Assembly (NCBI GenBank): GCA_035649575.1
Contig: DASRJH010000081.1
Coordinates: 1 to 37,065, forward strand
Length of the DNA: 37,065 nt
Direction of reading: 5' to 3'
Source of the DNA: DASVAL01 sp035649575
GTDB taxonomy: Bacteria > Planctomycetota > UBA1135 > UBA2386
The translations under genes were made by a program, and so were the position numbers. Shown in pieces: positions 8,202-16,549 of the stretch. Under the pieces are notes generated by a model. The model saw only the letters and a program-made list of their open reading frames with translations, did not search any database and had not been told where the DNA came from. How positions within the stretch are numbered: the stretch's first letter is position 1; the number at the start of each line of letters is the position of its first letter.

Positions 8202-9707
8202 TCAGCGCCGGTGTGAGTGCTTCGAACGGCGCGGCCCCGGCTGCTGGATCCAATGCGGCTGCTTTGCCGTGCGCTCATCGCGCTCGTCGAGGTGCGGCTG
8301 CTGCGGTTTGCGGCGCTGCTCGGGATCGACGTAGTTCGGCGTCGCGGGGCGATGTTTGTGACCGCCGTGCGGACGCCCGTGGCGCGCCGGCCCGTGTCCA
8401 CGACGCCCTTCCTGCGCGGGTGGTTTCGGCGGTTGGGGAACGTAGGGGCCGCGTGCCTCGCGTGGCTCGGGTCGGTTCCGCTTCGCGGGCCGCGGGAGCT
8501 CGCGGCGCGTGCTCGCGGACTCCGGGTGGCGCACTCGGCGCGCGGGATCAGCAGGCGCTGGCTTTCTGGCGCCTTGGTTCCACTCACCCGCGACTGCGAT
8601 GCGTTGCTTGATGAGTTTCTCGATGTCGCGCAGATACTCGCGCTCCTCGTGGTCGCAGAACGAGATCGCGATGCCGCTGCGTCCTGCGCGCGCCGTGCGC
8701 CCGATGCGGTGCACGTAGCTCTCCGGAATGTTCGGCAGGTCGAAGTTGATCACGTGCGTGATGTCTGGCACGTCGATGCCGCGTGCGGCGATGTCGGTGG
8801 CGACCAGCACATGCGCGCGACCCGAACGGAAGTCGTCGAGCGCACGTTCGCGCGCGCTCTGGGACTTGTTGCCGTGGATCGCGTGGGCCGGGATGCGCAC
8901 GCTGCGCAGGTGCTTCACGACCTTGTCCGCGCCGTGCTTCGTGCGCGTGAAGACCAACGTGCGCTCGAAAGCCGGATCGCCGAGCAGTTCGGCGAGCAGG
9001 TCGCGTTTCTGCACCTTGGCGACGAACCAGATGCTCTGCGTGACGAGGTCCGCGGTCTTGGTCGGCGGCGACACCTCGACGCGCAGCGGGTCGCGCAGGA
9101 AGTTGTTCGCTAGCGCCGTGATGTCGGGCGGCATCGTCGCCGAGAACAACAGCGATTGCCGGTCGCGCGGCAGCGTCGACAGGATGCGCCGCACGTCGGG
9201 CAGGAAGCCCATGTCGAGCATGCGGTCGGCTTCGTCGAGCACGAGGGTCTCGACCTCGGACAGATCGCAGTGACGCTGCTGCATCAGGTCGAGCAGACGC
9301 CCGGGCGTCGCGACGAGGACGTCGATACCGGAACGCAGGATCTGGACCTGGGGATTCTGGCCGACGCCGCCGAAGATCACGGCGACGCGCAGGCCGAGGT
9401 AGCGGCCGTAGGCTTCGAACGAGTCGGCGACCTGCGTCGCGAGCTCGCGCGTCGGCACGAGCACGAGGGAGCGCGGCATGCGCGGCATCGGACGCACGTT
9501 GCGTTCCGCAAGGCGCTGCAGCATCGGCAGCGCGAACGCTGCGGTCTTGCCGGTGCCGGTCTGGGCGATGCCGAGCAGATCGCGGTCTTCCAGCAGGTGC
9601 GGAATGGCGCGGGTCTGGATCGGCGTGGGAGTCGAATAGTCGCGAGCCGCGAGCGCGCGCAGGATGGGCTCGGACAGTCCGAGCAAAGCGAATTCGTTGG
9701 CAGTCAT
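8202..9707 (-). CDS. DEAD-box ATP-dependent RNA helicase (RhlE-like)
   Basis: 501 residues. The two-domain helicase core occupies about residues 1-380. It has the Q-motif (TPIQTRAI), AQTGTGKT (48-55), PTRELA (85-90), GG, TPGR (134-137), DEAD (158-161), SAT (189-191), then ARGIDVPDITHVINFD and YVHRIGRTARAG in the second domain. These proteins unwind short RNA duplexes in ribosome assembly and mRNA turnover. The C-terminal ~120 residues are a disordered, basic Pro/Arg/His/Gln-rich tail ending in KHSHRR, of the kind that provides non-specific RNA binding in RhlE-type proteins. No clear Shine-Dalgarno precedes the ATG at 9707. Confidence 0.95.
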   Translation of the reverse strand: MTANEFALLGLSEPILRALAARDYSTPTPIQTRAIPHLLEDRDLLGIAQTGTGKTAAFALPMLQRLAERNVRPMPRMPRSLVLVPTRELATQVADSFEAYGRYLGLRVAVIFGGVGQNPQVQILRSGIDVLVATPGRLLDLMQQRHCDLSEVETLVLDEADRMLDMGFLPDVRRILSTLPRDRQSLLFSATMPPDITALANNFLRDPLRVEVSPPTKTADLVTQSIWFVAKVQKRDLLAELLGDPAFERTLVFTRTKHGADKVVKHLRSVRIPAHAIHGNKSQSARERALDDFRSGRAHVLVATDIAARGIDVPDITHVINFDLPNIPESYVHRIGRTARAGRSGIAISFCDHEEREYLRDIEKLIKQRIAVAGEWNQGARKPAPADPARRVRHPESASTRRELPRPAKRNRPEPREARGPYVPQPPKPPAQEGRRGHGPARHGRPHGGHKHRPATPNYVDPEQRRKPQQPHLDERDERTAKQPHWIQQPGPRRSKHSHRR

Positions 9708-10376
9708 TTCGGAAAGGAGCCAGCCTCGGTGTGCGGCAACCGCCGCGACGATCGAAACAGGCTGGCCGGCATCAGGTCTCCAGCACCCAGGCGCCGGACC
9801 AGAGTCGTTGGGGACTTCCGGCGGGTGCGACCTCGAGCATTGGGGGCGAGCAGGATAGCGAACGCCCTCTGCGATGGGAATGGCGAGCTTGCTGTTTCCG
9901 CTTCGGCGGCTTCAGTGGTTGCGCCTCAGCGAGCCTTCAGTGCCGGCGAGTGCAACCGTGGCCGCGGGCAGCGCCGTGCTCAGCTGGATGCAGCCCCGCT
10001 CCTCCATGCAGGCAGGCAGTTTGCCGTTCGACCAGCGCCGTGGGGGTTATCGATGCCGCCGCTGTGAAGGAGGAGACGCATCGGGACTCGGAGTTGCACG
10101 GAAAGGAGGGCGATGACGACTGGGTCGTGTGGCGGCGTGCTCCAGGACGATCGTGGAGACGTTCGTCAGCCGCGGAGCTGGCGCGACACGACCAGAACAC
10201 TCGTATCCCGACGCGCCGGGGGCGCCGACGCGTCACCTGCATTCGCCATCGGACGACACCCGACTGGCCAGGGCTCCTCATCGAGCCGCGAGCTGATGTT
10301 TCCGCCCCGACGTGTTCACCGTGGCTGTGCGTTCGCGTGCCTTCCCCGATGGCCAGCGTTATCGTGGCCGCAGCAA
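9708..10376. other. 669-base stretch without a convincing gene
   Basis: This lies between the start of the minus-strand helicase and the tRNA. Short open frames exist on both strands, but none combines typical GC3 codon use, a start signal and a recognisable protein. A plus-strand frame from 10113 has an AAGGAGG Shine-Dalgarno but runs into the tRNA gene. The part next to 9707 is probably the promoter and 5' leader of the helicase, and the part next to 10377 the tRNA promoter. No confident RNA family was recognised. Confidence 0.5.
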
Positions 10377-10453
10377 GCGCCCGTAGCTCAGTTGGATAGA
10401 GCACCGCTTTTCTAAAGCGGTGGTCCCAGGTTCGATTCCTGGCGGGCGTGCCA
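10377..10453 (+). tRNA. tRNA-Arg (anticodon UCU)
   Basis: The cloverleaf folds completely. The 7-bp acceptor is G10377-G10383 with C10143-equivalent partners at 10443-10449, U8/A9, and a D-arm GCTC/GAGC with AGTTGGATA loop. The anticodon stem is CCGCT/AGCGG with loop TTTCTAA, and the T-arm CCAGG/CCTGG carries loop TTCGATT. The anticodon TCT (10111-equivalent position 10411 onward: T10411, C10412, T10413) reads AGA. CCA is encoded at 10451-10453. The terminal acceptor pair 1:72 is G-U rather than G-C. Confidence 0.95.
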
Positions 10454-10529
10454 CTCGTCGCCGAGGCGTGCGCGCTGACGACGAAAGTGCCACGCCGGCG
10501 AGACCACTCCGTTCTGTCGCCACCCTTCC

Positions 10530-12626
10530 ATGAAGCACTCGTTCTTGCGTCGTTCTTGGCTGTTCTCCTGGGTCGGTCTGCTCGCGGTTGCATGCGGCGG
10601 TGGTGGTGGCGGCGGCGGTGGGACCGCGACTGCCAGCATCTCGGGCCAGGTGCGCCTGCCCGCACTGGCACCCGGCTCGTTCGGCTCCACGTTCCCCGTG
10701 ATGGACCCCATGGAGCCAGGCGAGGTCGTCGCCTGGCTCGAGCCCGGTGCTGCCGCCCAGGACCTCGCCAGCGACGACTTCGAGCTCGTGCGTTCGGGTG
10801 GACCCGTCGCCGTCTTCCGCGCGCGCGCAGCGGTCGGCCGCGAAAGCGTCGTGCACGGTGCAGCACTCGCACAGAGCGCCGAGTTCGCGACCTGCTGCGC
10901 GGCCGAGCAGATGTGCAAGATGCACGGCGTGCGGTGTGCGAGCCCCAACTACATGCTACAGGCGACGGTCCAGCCGAACGACACGTTCTACGACAAGCAG
11001 TGGCACTACCCGCAGATCAACCTCGAGCAGGCGTGGGACCTGACGCAGGGTTCGGCGAACGTGATCGTCGCCGTGCTCGACACGGGCATCGTGTCCGCGC
11101 ACCCCGAGTTCACTGGTCGTCTCACGAGCGACGGGTTCGACATGATCAGCAATCCGGCGACGGCGCGCGACGGCGACGGCCGTGACCCGAATCCCGAGGA
11201 CAACGGCGACCTGTTGACGCCGCAGGGCAGCAGCTTCCACGGCACGCACGTCGCGGGCACGATCGGAGCGAACGGCAACAACGGCGCGGGTGTCGCGGGC
11301 GTCGACTGGAACTGCAAGCTCATGATCGTGCGCGTGCTCGGCCGCGGCGGCGGCAGCATCGACGACATCGCGAACGGCATCCTCTATGCAGCGCGTCTCA
11401 CGAATGCGAGCGGCCAGCTGCCCGCGCAGCGCGCCGACGTGATCAACATGAGCCTCGGTGGTCCCGGCGGGAGCACCGTGCTCGAGCAGGCGTGCAACAC
11501 CGCGGCGAACGCCGGCGTGCTGATCGTCGCGGCCGCGGGCAACGACAACTCGGCCGCGTTCAACTCTCCGGGTGGGTTCGACTCGGTCCTCTCGGTCGGT
11601 GCGGTCGACCTGGTGCGCGCGCGCGCGCCATACTCGAACTTCAGCCCGACGGTCGACATCTGGGCGCCGGGCGGCGACATGACCGCCGATCGCAATGGCG
11701 ACTCGTTTCCCGACGGCGTGCTCTCGTGCATGGCGAACGACCAAGGGCAGCTGTTCTTCGCGTTCGAGAACGGCACGTCGATGGCGAGCCCGCACGTGGC
11801 CGGCGTCGCGGCTCTCGTCAAGGCGCGCAATCCGTCGCTGACCGCGGGCCAGATCCGCACGATCCTGATCAACAGTGCAGTGCCCGTCGCCGGGCTGCCG
11901 AACAACGGCCGGCTCGTCGATGCGCTCGCGGCCGTGCAGGCGGCTGGTGGCGGCGCCGTCACGAACCCGATCCTCGTCGCGACGCCTGCCGCGGTCGACT
12001 TCGGCAGCAACCTCACGCAGCTCTCGTTGGCGCTCGAGAACCGCGGCACCGGCAACCTCGTGTTCGACAGCTTCGCGTTCCAGCCTGCGGCGCCGTGGTT
12101 CGATGGCACGCTCGTCGATGCGACGCCGAGCAACGGCATCGCCGAAGACCGCCTCGACGTGACCGTCGACCGCACGGGGCTCCAGAACGGCGTCTATCAG
12201 ACGCGGCTGACGCTCAACTATCTCGACGGGGCGACGCCGGTCTCGGTCGAGATCGACTTTCGGCTGCAGGTCGGCGCGTCGCCGGCATCGAACGACACGG
12301 TGTTCATCGTGCTCGTCGACCCGGAGACGCTCGAGGCGCGGTTCCAGGTCCAGACGACGGCCGGCAGCAGCTTCCAGTTCGCGATGGGCTCGATCACGCC
12401 GGGCACCTACCTGCTCGTGGCCGGGACGGATCGCGACAACGACGGCTTCATCGGTGATCCTGGTGAGCTGTTCGGTGCGTGGCCGAGTCTCGACGCGCCG
12501 CAGGCGGTCGTGATCGGTGCGGGCGACAACCTCTCGGGCCGCGACTTCGCGATGGAGGACCTCGCCACCATGATGTCGGTCGGGCCGCAACCCGGATCCC
12601 GGCCAGTGATCCGGAGACTGTTGTGA
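10530..12626 (+). CDS. Subtilisin-type (S8) serine protease lipoprotein
   Basis: 698 residues. The signal peptide ends in the lipobox LAVAC (Cys22), followed directly by nine glycines, a flexible tether for a surface or periplasmic lipoprotein. Residues ~35-150 are a propeptide-like region with Cys122, Cys123, Cys129 and Cys136. The S8 catalytic domain (~165-455) has all three catalytic residues: Asp184 (VAVLDTGI), His237 (HGTHVAGT), Ser417 (NGTSMASPHVAG), with Asn338 (AAAGNDN) as oxyanion-hole residue. After it come an Ig/BACON-like beta region (~475-580) and a C-terminal beta domain containing DRDNDGF, a possible calcium loop. The stop overlaps the GTG of the next lipoprotein gene (GTGA). 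Confidence 0.93.
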   Translation: MKHSFLRRSWLFSWVGLLAVACGGGGGGGGGTATASISGQVRLPALAPGSFGSTFPVMDPMEPGEVVAWLEPGAAAQDLASDDFELVRSGGPVAVFRARAAVGRESVVHGAALAQSAEFATCCAAEQMCKMHGVRCASPNYMLQATVQPNDTFYDKQWHYPQINLEQAWDLTQGSANVIVAVLDTGIVSAHPEFTGRLTSDGFDMISNPATARDGDGRDPNPEDNGDLLTPQGSSFHGTHVAGTIGANGNNGAGVAGVDWNCKLMIVRVLGRGGGSIDDIANGILYAARLTNASGQLPAQRADVINMSLGGPGGSTVLEQACNTAANAGVLIVAAAGNDNSAAFNSPGGFDSVLSVGAVDLVRARAPYSNFSPTVDIWAPGGDMTADRNGDSFPDGVLSCMANDQGQLFFAFENGTSMASPHVAGVAALVKARNPSLTAGQIRTILINSAVPVAGLPNNGRLVDALAAVQAAGGGAVTNPILVATPAAVDFGSNLTQLSLALENRGTGNLVFDSFAFQPAAPWFDGTLVDATPSNGIAEDRLDVTVDRTGLQNGVYQTRLTLNYLDGATPVSVEIDFRLQVGASPASNDTVFIVLVDPETLEARFQVQTTAGSSFQFAMGSITPGTYLLVAGTDRDNDGFIGDPGELFGAWPSLDAPQAVVIGAGDNLSGRDFAMEDLATMMSVGPQPGSRPVIRRLL

Positions 12627-13015
12627 TCCGGGCCGCGCTGTTGCTGGCGATTCTGCTCGGGGCCTGCGCGGGGCCCGCCCCAGCGATCTGGGTCCCGGAT
12701 TGGTCCGGCCCCGCGGTGCACGCCAGGCACCTCGGCGACCGCGGGCTCGAGGTCGAGCTCGTGGCGCCGACGGGCGGCCACTCGTTCGATCTGTGCCTCG
12801 TCGAGAGACCGGCTGGTGCTGTCTTTGTCGACCTGCACTTCGTGCACCACACGCCGGGCGACACGTTCCAGGCGCAGGTTGTGACGCCGCTGCGCGTCAC
12901 GGTCGATGGAACACGTCTCGGCGACGCGCGCGCCGTGTTCGTCTGGATCGCGACCGCGGAACCGGGTGTCGAGCCGTCGCCCGAGAAACTCGCGATGGCG
13001 CTCGCGCGGCCGTGA
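12623..13015 (+). CDS. Small lipoprotein, possible PrcB-like protease partner
   Basis: 130 residues from the GTG overlapping the protease stop. The hydrophobic N-terminus ends in the lipobox LLGAC (Cys15). The mature part is a compact beta-rich domain: APTGGHSFDLCLVE (residues 48-61), then VDLHFVHHTPGD, and FQAQVVTPLRVTVDG. The spacing of a TGG[HY] turn, a central PG turn and a late T-P strand resembles the PrcB C-terminal domain (PF14343) as I remember it. In Treponema denticola PrcB is a lipoprotein needed for the subtilisin-like dentilisin complex. Being coupled to a subtilisin lipoprotein fits that idea, but the match is inferred by eye and the role is unproven. Confidence 0.55.
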   Translation: MIRAALLLAILLGACAGPAPAIWVPDWSGPAVHARHLGDRGLEVELVAPTGGHSFDLCLVERPAGAVFVDLHFVHHTPGDTFQAQVVTPLRVTVDGTRLGDARAVFVWIATAEPGVEPSPEKLAMALARP

Positions 13016-13020
13016 GGCCG

Positions 13021-13482
13021 TCAGCGGACTTCGCTCGCCGCGAGGTTCGCGAGAAACGCCTGCTTCCAGTGGTAGCCGTCGAGCAGGCTCTCGTCGTCGT
13101 CGCCGAGGATGCGGCGTGCGACGTAGAGCGCTTCGATCGAAGCGAGCCCTTCCGGCGGATCCTCGAAGACCCTGCTCGTGCGCGGATACACCGTGCGGAT
13201 CTGGCTCGGGATCGAACGCCGGATCGGCTCGCCGCCGATGCAGGCCATGAGTCGCGGCAACCAGCGCCAGGTCGAGTCGAGCAGCAGCAGCGCATGACCC
13301 GCGTCCGCAGCCGACAGCGGCGCCGCGTCGATCGCGAGCAGCACGAAGCCCGTCGCGTCGAAACGGAAGCCGGGCCGGTGCTTCAGGAACGTCATTTCGG
13401 CTCGATCGTGCAGGAACCGCAGCGAGCACTTGCTGAGCTTCTCCTTGTGATGGCGGATCACCGTCGTCGGCACCACAGTCAT
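13021..13482 (-). CDS. TSR3/DTW (TDD) superfamily protein
   Basis: 153 residues from the ATG at 13482, which overlaps the stop of the upstream glycosyltransferase gene (ATGA). It has the features of the TSR3-DTW-DUF367 group of SAM-dependent aminocarboxypropyl transferases for RNA: KLSKCSLRFL near the N-terminus, PLSAADAGHALLLLDSTW (DxTW motif, residues ~69-72), IPSQIRTVYPRTSRVFEDP, GLASIEALYVARRILG (the S/T-x-E-A helix) and YHWKQAFLANL at the end. Known members modify 18S rRNA (TSR3) or tRNA uridine (DTW/TapT). This short form mixes features of both, so the RNA target is unclear. Confidence 0.65.
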   Translation of the reverse strand: MTVVPTTVIRHHKEKLSKCSLRFLHDRAEMTFLKHRPGFRFDATGFVLLAIDAAPLSAADAGHALLLLDSTWRWLPRLMACIGGEPIRRSIPSQIRTVYPRTSRVFEDPPEGLASIEALYVARRILGDDDESLLDGYHWKQAFLANLAASEVR

Positions 13483-14549
13483 GACGACCCCTGCGCGGCC
13501 AGCTGGCGCAACACGGCGGCCAGCACGTCGTCGTTGCCGATGCCGAGCACACATTGTGGACTGACGCAGGTCCGGCGACGGCACGGCCGGCATGGCACGT
13601 CGTGGTAGAGAATCTCGTGGCGCACGTCGCCATGCGAACGCGGCCCGTAGCGGGCCGGGTCCTTCGGTCCGAACAGGGCGACACATGGCACGGAGACCGC
13701 GGCCGCGAGATGCAGTGGGCCGGTGTCTGCAGCGACGACGACCGCACACTCGCGCATGACTCCCGCCAGTCCGAGCAGCCCGAGTGCTGTGCCGTCGACC
13801 CCGCGGCTGCCCGGTGCCCGGGCCAGCAACGGTTCGGCTAGCGCGCGTTCGCCGGGGCCGAAGCCGACGAGCACGCTGAGGCCGCGATCGCGCAGCGCGC
13901 GCGCGAGTCCGGCGAAGCGTTCGCCGGGCCAGCGCTTGAACACCGCGAACGCCGAGGTGCCGGGGTGCAGCAGCACACGAGGTGCAGGAAGACCCGCGAG
14001 CAGGTCTGGCGGCGCCGGCGGCGTGGCGAGCACGGGTGGCGTGGGCTGTCCCGAGAGGCCGATCGCGCGCAGCAGATGGTGACCGATGTCGGCGCGGTGA
14101 GGGACCGGCGTGGGCATCGGCACCACGAGACCGTAGGCGCGCGCGGCACCCTCGCGCGAGGCGGGGGCCGCGGCGCCGACCTTGGTCTTGCCGCGCGCCA
14201 GGATCACGTGCAGCGCACTCTTCAGGATGCCGTGCACGTCGAGCACGACGTCGTAGCGCCGGCGCCGCATCGCGAGCACGCTGCGTGGGATCGCGAGCCA
14301 GCTCTTGCGCGGGTAGACCAGCACGCGGTCGATCTGGGGGTGGCCCGCGAGCAGGGACTGGAATCGATCCTCGACGAGGAAGTCGACGTGCACGTCGGGC
14401 CGTTCGCGGCGCAGTGCTGAGACGGTCTCGAGCGCGAACAACACGTCGCCGAGCGCCGAGAGGCGCACGAGCAGCACACGACCGCCGGCCGGCAGCAGTC
14501 GTTCGCCGGGCAGGCGTGTCTCGAGGGCGTTGCTCGGGATGGCTGTCAT
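13479..14549 (-). CDS. GT9 heptosyltransferase-like glycosyltransferase
   Basis: 356 residues from the ATG at 14549. An open frame continues further upstream, but it would run into the divergent gene, and the GT9 fold begins right after this start (GGRVLLVRLSALGDVLFALE, residues 22-41). The C-terminal domain has LLHPGTSA, KRWPGERFAGLA and the nucleotide-sugar site ADTGPLHLAAA (residues 274-284), then FGPKDPARYGP. A cysteine cluster near the end (VPCRPCRRRTC, then SPQC) is common in this family. GT9 enzymes add heptose to the LPS inner core. It is divergent from a Kdo-kinase-like gene 66 bases away, supporting a core-LPS role, though the sugar donor is not shown. Confidence 0.88.
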   Translation of the reverse strand: MTAIPSNALETRLPGERLLPAGGRVLLVRLSALGDVLFALETVSALRRERPDVHVDFLVEDRFQSLLAGHPQIDRVLVYPRKSWLAIPRSVLAMRRRRYDVVLDVHGILKSALHVILARGKTKVGAAAPASREGAARAYGLVVPMPTPVPHRADIGHHLLRAIGLSGQPTPPVLATPPAPPDLLAGLPAPRVLLHPGTSAFAVFKRWPGERFAGLARALRDRGLSVLVGFGPGERALAEPLLARAPGSRGVDGTALGLLGLAGVMRECAVVVAADTGPLHLAAAVSVPCVALFGPKDPARYGPRSHGDVRHEILYHDVPCRPCRRRTCVSPQCVLGIGNDDVLAAVLRQLAAQGSS

Positions 14550-14615
14550 CGCACGGACCACGAGCATTCGGCATCCGTGCTCCGACTTCCAGTCTCGTCG
14601 TGTATCTGGCCGCGC

Positions 14616-15428
14616 ATGGATCCTTATCATGGCGAGGTGGCCTCCACTGGTGAGTTCGTCGAACAGCGTGCTCACGGGGCAATCGGCTGGGTGCACCCAG
14701 ACTTCGCCGGGCTCGGCCTCGCCCCGTTCTGGGCCGCGCTCGAGCCGCTGCCGGGCGCCAAGGGTCGAGGTGGCGTCGGCCTGCTTCGGCTCGGTGAACG
14801 GCAGGTCGTCGTGCGGCCCTATCGACGCGGCGGCGCGCTCGGTTCGCTGCTTCACGACCGATACGCACGGCCCGGCCGCGCGCGGTCCGAGCTCGAACTG
14901 CTCGCGGCGTTGCGACGCGAGGGCGTGCCGGTCGTGACGCCGATCGCGGCCGTGGCGAGGCGAGGGCGTGCCTTCTGGCGGTTGCGTCTCTGCACGGAAC
15001 TGCTACCGGATGCGCTGCGGCTGCCCGCGTTCCTGGCCGCCCATCCGGCGCTGCGGCGATATGCGGCGGATGCGGTCGGCACGGTCGTGCAGCTCGCGTT
15101 TGCGGCGGGGCTGCGGCATCCCGATCTGCACCTCGACAACGTGCTGTGCAGTCCACGCGGCGACAAGGTGCGCGCGGTGCTCGTGGATCTCGATCGCGCG
15201 ACGTTGCGCAAACCGCTGGCCGAGGCCGATCGCGACGACATGCTCGTGCGCATGCAGCGCTACGTGGTGCGCCATCGGACCCATCTCGAGACGGTGCCGA
15301 CGCGCGCCGAGACGATGCGCTTCTTGAAAGCGCTCGGTCTCGATCGGGACGCGCGGCATACGACCTGGCGGCGGCTCGCTGAGAAGCTCGCGCGCTCGCT
15401 GCGCCGCCGCGGTTGGCTGCGGCGGTGA
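14616..15428 (+). CDS. Kdo/LPS kinase-like protein (KdkA/WaaP family)
   Basis: 270 residues from the ATG at 14616; a GTG at 14577 in the same frame is a less likely start. It has a short kinase-like fold: VRPYRRGGALGSLLHDRY (residues 67-83) matches the RHYRRGG signature of 3-deoxy-D-manno-octulosonate kinases. The catalytic loop is HPDLHLDNVL (168-177) and the metal-binding DLDRA is at 191-195. Such enzymes phosphorylate Kdo or heptose in the inner core at the cytoplasmic face of the inner membrane. The C-terminal end is strongly basic (KLARSLRRRGWLRR), fitting membrane association. The divergent GT9 gene suggests a shared control region at 14550-14615. Confidence 0.83.
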   Translation: MDPYHGEVASTGEFVEQRAHGAIGWVHPDFAGLGLAPFWAALEPLPGAKGRGGVGLLRLGERQVVVRPYRRGGALGSLLHDRYARPGRARSELELLAALRREGVPVVTPIAAVARRGRAFWRLRLCTELLPDALRLPAFLAAHPALRRYAADAVGTVVQLAFAAGLRHPDLHLDNVLCSPRGDKVRAVLVDLDRATLRKPLAEADRDDMLVRMQRYVVRHRTHLETVPTRAETMRFLKALGLDRDARHTTWRRLAEKLARSLRRRGWLRR

Positions 15429-15451
15429 CGCGGAGCGCGCCGGCGTGCCCG

Positions 15452-16549
15452 TCAGCCGTTCGCAGCGCGGAGCTCGCGGTCGGCCAGCGCGCGCAGGAAC
15501 GTCGCGATGTCGGTGAGCACGGTGCGCCGCGCCGTGACGAGGTCGCCCTCGGTCTTCATCGCTTCGTCGACGCGCTTCATGAACTCCGCGCGGTCGGCGG
15601 TCCCCAGCACGTAGTCGCGCACTTTGGCGAGGTCGAGATCGTGCTTCTGCCACAGCCAGTGGCAGCGCGCGACGAGCGGCTCGTAGGTGGCATCGATCCT
15701 CGGCGTCGCAGCGACGAACGAAGCCGCGATCGCGAGACGCAGCGTGCGGTAGTCGCGGTGCGAGGTGTAGCCTTCATTCATCTTGTCGTAGAGCCTGTCG
15801 CGGCGCCTATTGTCGGGCAACGGGGCCACGAACGACTGCGTGCCGAGCACGAGCTGCGCGTAGGCGATAGCGTCGGTGTCGGGCATCTCGAGCGTGGTGC
15901 CCGCGCGCCACGCGTCGAACAGGCTCACGCCCGCGAAGACCGCGCCGTTGCGGTCGGCGTAGAGGTGCTCGAAGTAGGTGCCGAGGCGTCGTTGCATCGG
16001 GTCCTTGTCGAGCGCGGCCAGCACCTGGGCCACCAGGTGGTCGGTACCGTGCGTGTAGCCGTGCGCGTAGTTCGCGAAGCGCTCGTCGTCGGTCAGGTCG
16101 GTGGGGCGCCGCACCGCCACGCCCTGCCGCCAATCGTAGTAGACGCCCGCGACGAGGTTGGGCAGGAACTCGAACGGGTGCATGCCGCGCGTCATGCGGC
16201 GGTGGGTCTCGCTGTCCTGGGCGACGAGCGAGCGCGCGGCGGCGCCCGTCGCGAAGATGCCCTCGTCGAACCACACGGGCTGGCTGGCCACCGGATACGC
16301 GGCCTTGCCCTGCTGCGCCGACTGGATCCGCTGCAGGGTTTCATCGGACTCGCGCTGCAGGCGCCGCTCCATGTTGCGCACGACGTTCGAGCGCCGCTCG
16401 GCATCGAGCTTCGTGTGGCGGGCGATGAGCTCTTTTGCCTCCGGCACGGGAGGTGGCGTGCCCTGCTCCTGGGCAACGACGCACGGAGCGAGCGCGCCCC
16501 AGAGGAACATGTCGACCAACACGGCGGCGAGCACGACGACGGTCTTCAC
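15452..16549 (-). CDS. Exported protein of unknown function
   Basis: 365 residues from the GTG at 16549, chosen for its GTGA overlap with the upstream amidohydrolase stop. Residues ~1-26 are a signal peptide (VVVLAAVLVDMFLWGALAPCVVAQ). The mature protein is largely helical. It carries an extended charged N-terminal stretch (KLDAERRSNVVRNMERRLQRESDETLQRIQ, possibly coiled coil) and distinctive segments such as NYAHGYTHGTDHLVAQVLAALDKDP and NEGYTSHRDYRTLRLA. The histidines in HGYTHGTDH could bind metal, but I recognise no family. It is probably cotranscribed with the amidohydrolase and acts in the periplasm. Confidence 0.65.
   Translation of the reverse strand: MKTVVVLAAVLVDMFLWGALAPCVVAQEQGTPPPVPEAKELIARHTKLDAERRSNVVRNMERRLQRESDETLQRIQSAQQGKAAYPVASQPVWFDEGIFATGAAARSLVAQDSETHRRMTRGMHPFEFLPNLVAGVYYDWRQGVAVRRPTDLTDDERFANYAHGYTHGTDHLVAQVLAALDKDPMQRRLGTYFEHLYADRNGAVFAGVSLFDAWRAGTTLEMPDTDAIAYAQLVLGTQSFVAPLPDNRRRDRLYDKMNEGYTSHRDYRTLRLAIAASFVAATPRIDATYEPLVARCHWLWQKHDLDLAKVRDYVLGTADRAEFMKRVDEAMKTEGDLVTARRTVLTDIATFLRALADRELRAANG

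Noticed and set aside
10113..10415. Plus-strand frame with a good AAGGAGG site before the tRNA
   Set aside because: It runs into the tRNA gene and ends there with VAQLDRA, the typical false peptide from translating a tRNA. Its codon use is not like the neighbours.
14550..14855. N-terminal extension of the GT9 gene to 14855
   Set aside because: The extra residues have no GT9 similarity and would overlap the divergent Kdo-kinase-like coding region. The ATG at 14549 directly precedes the conserved fold.
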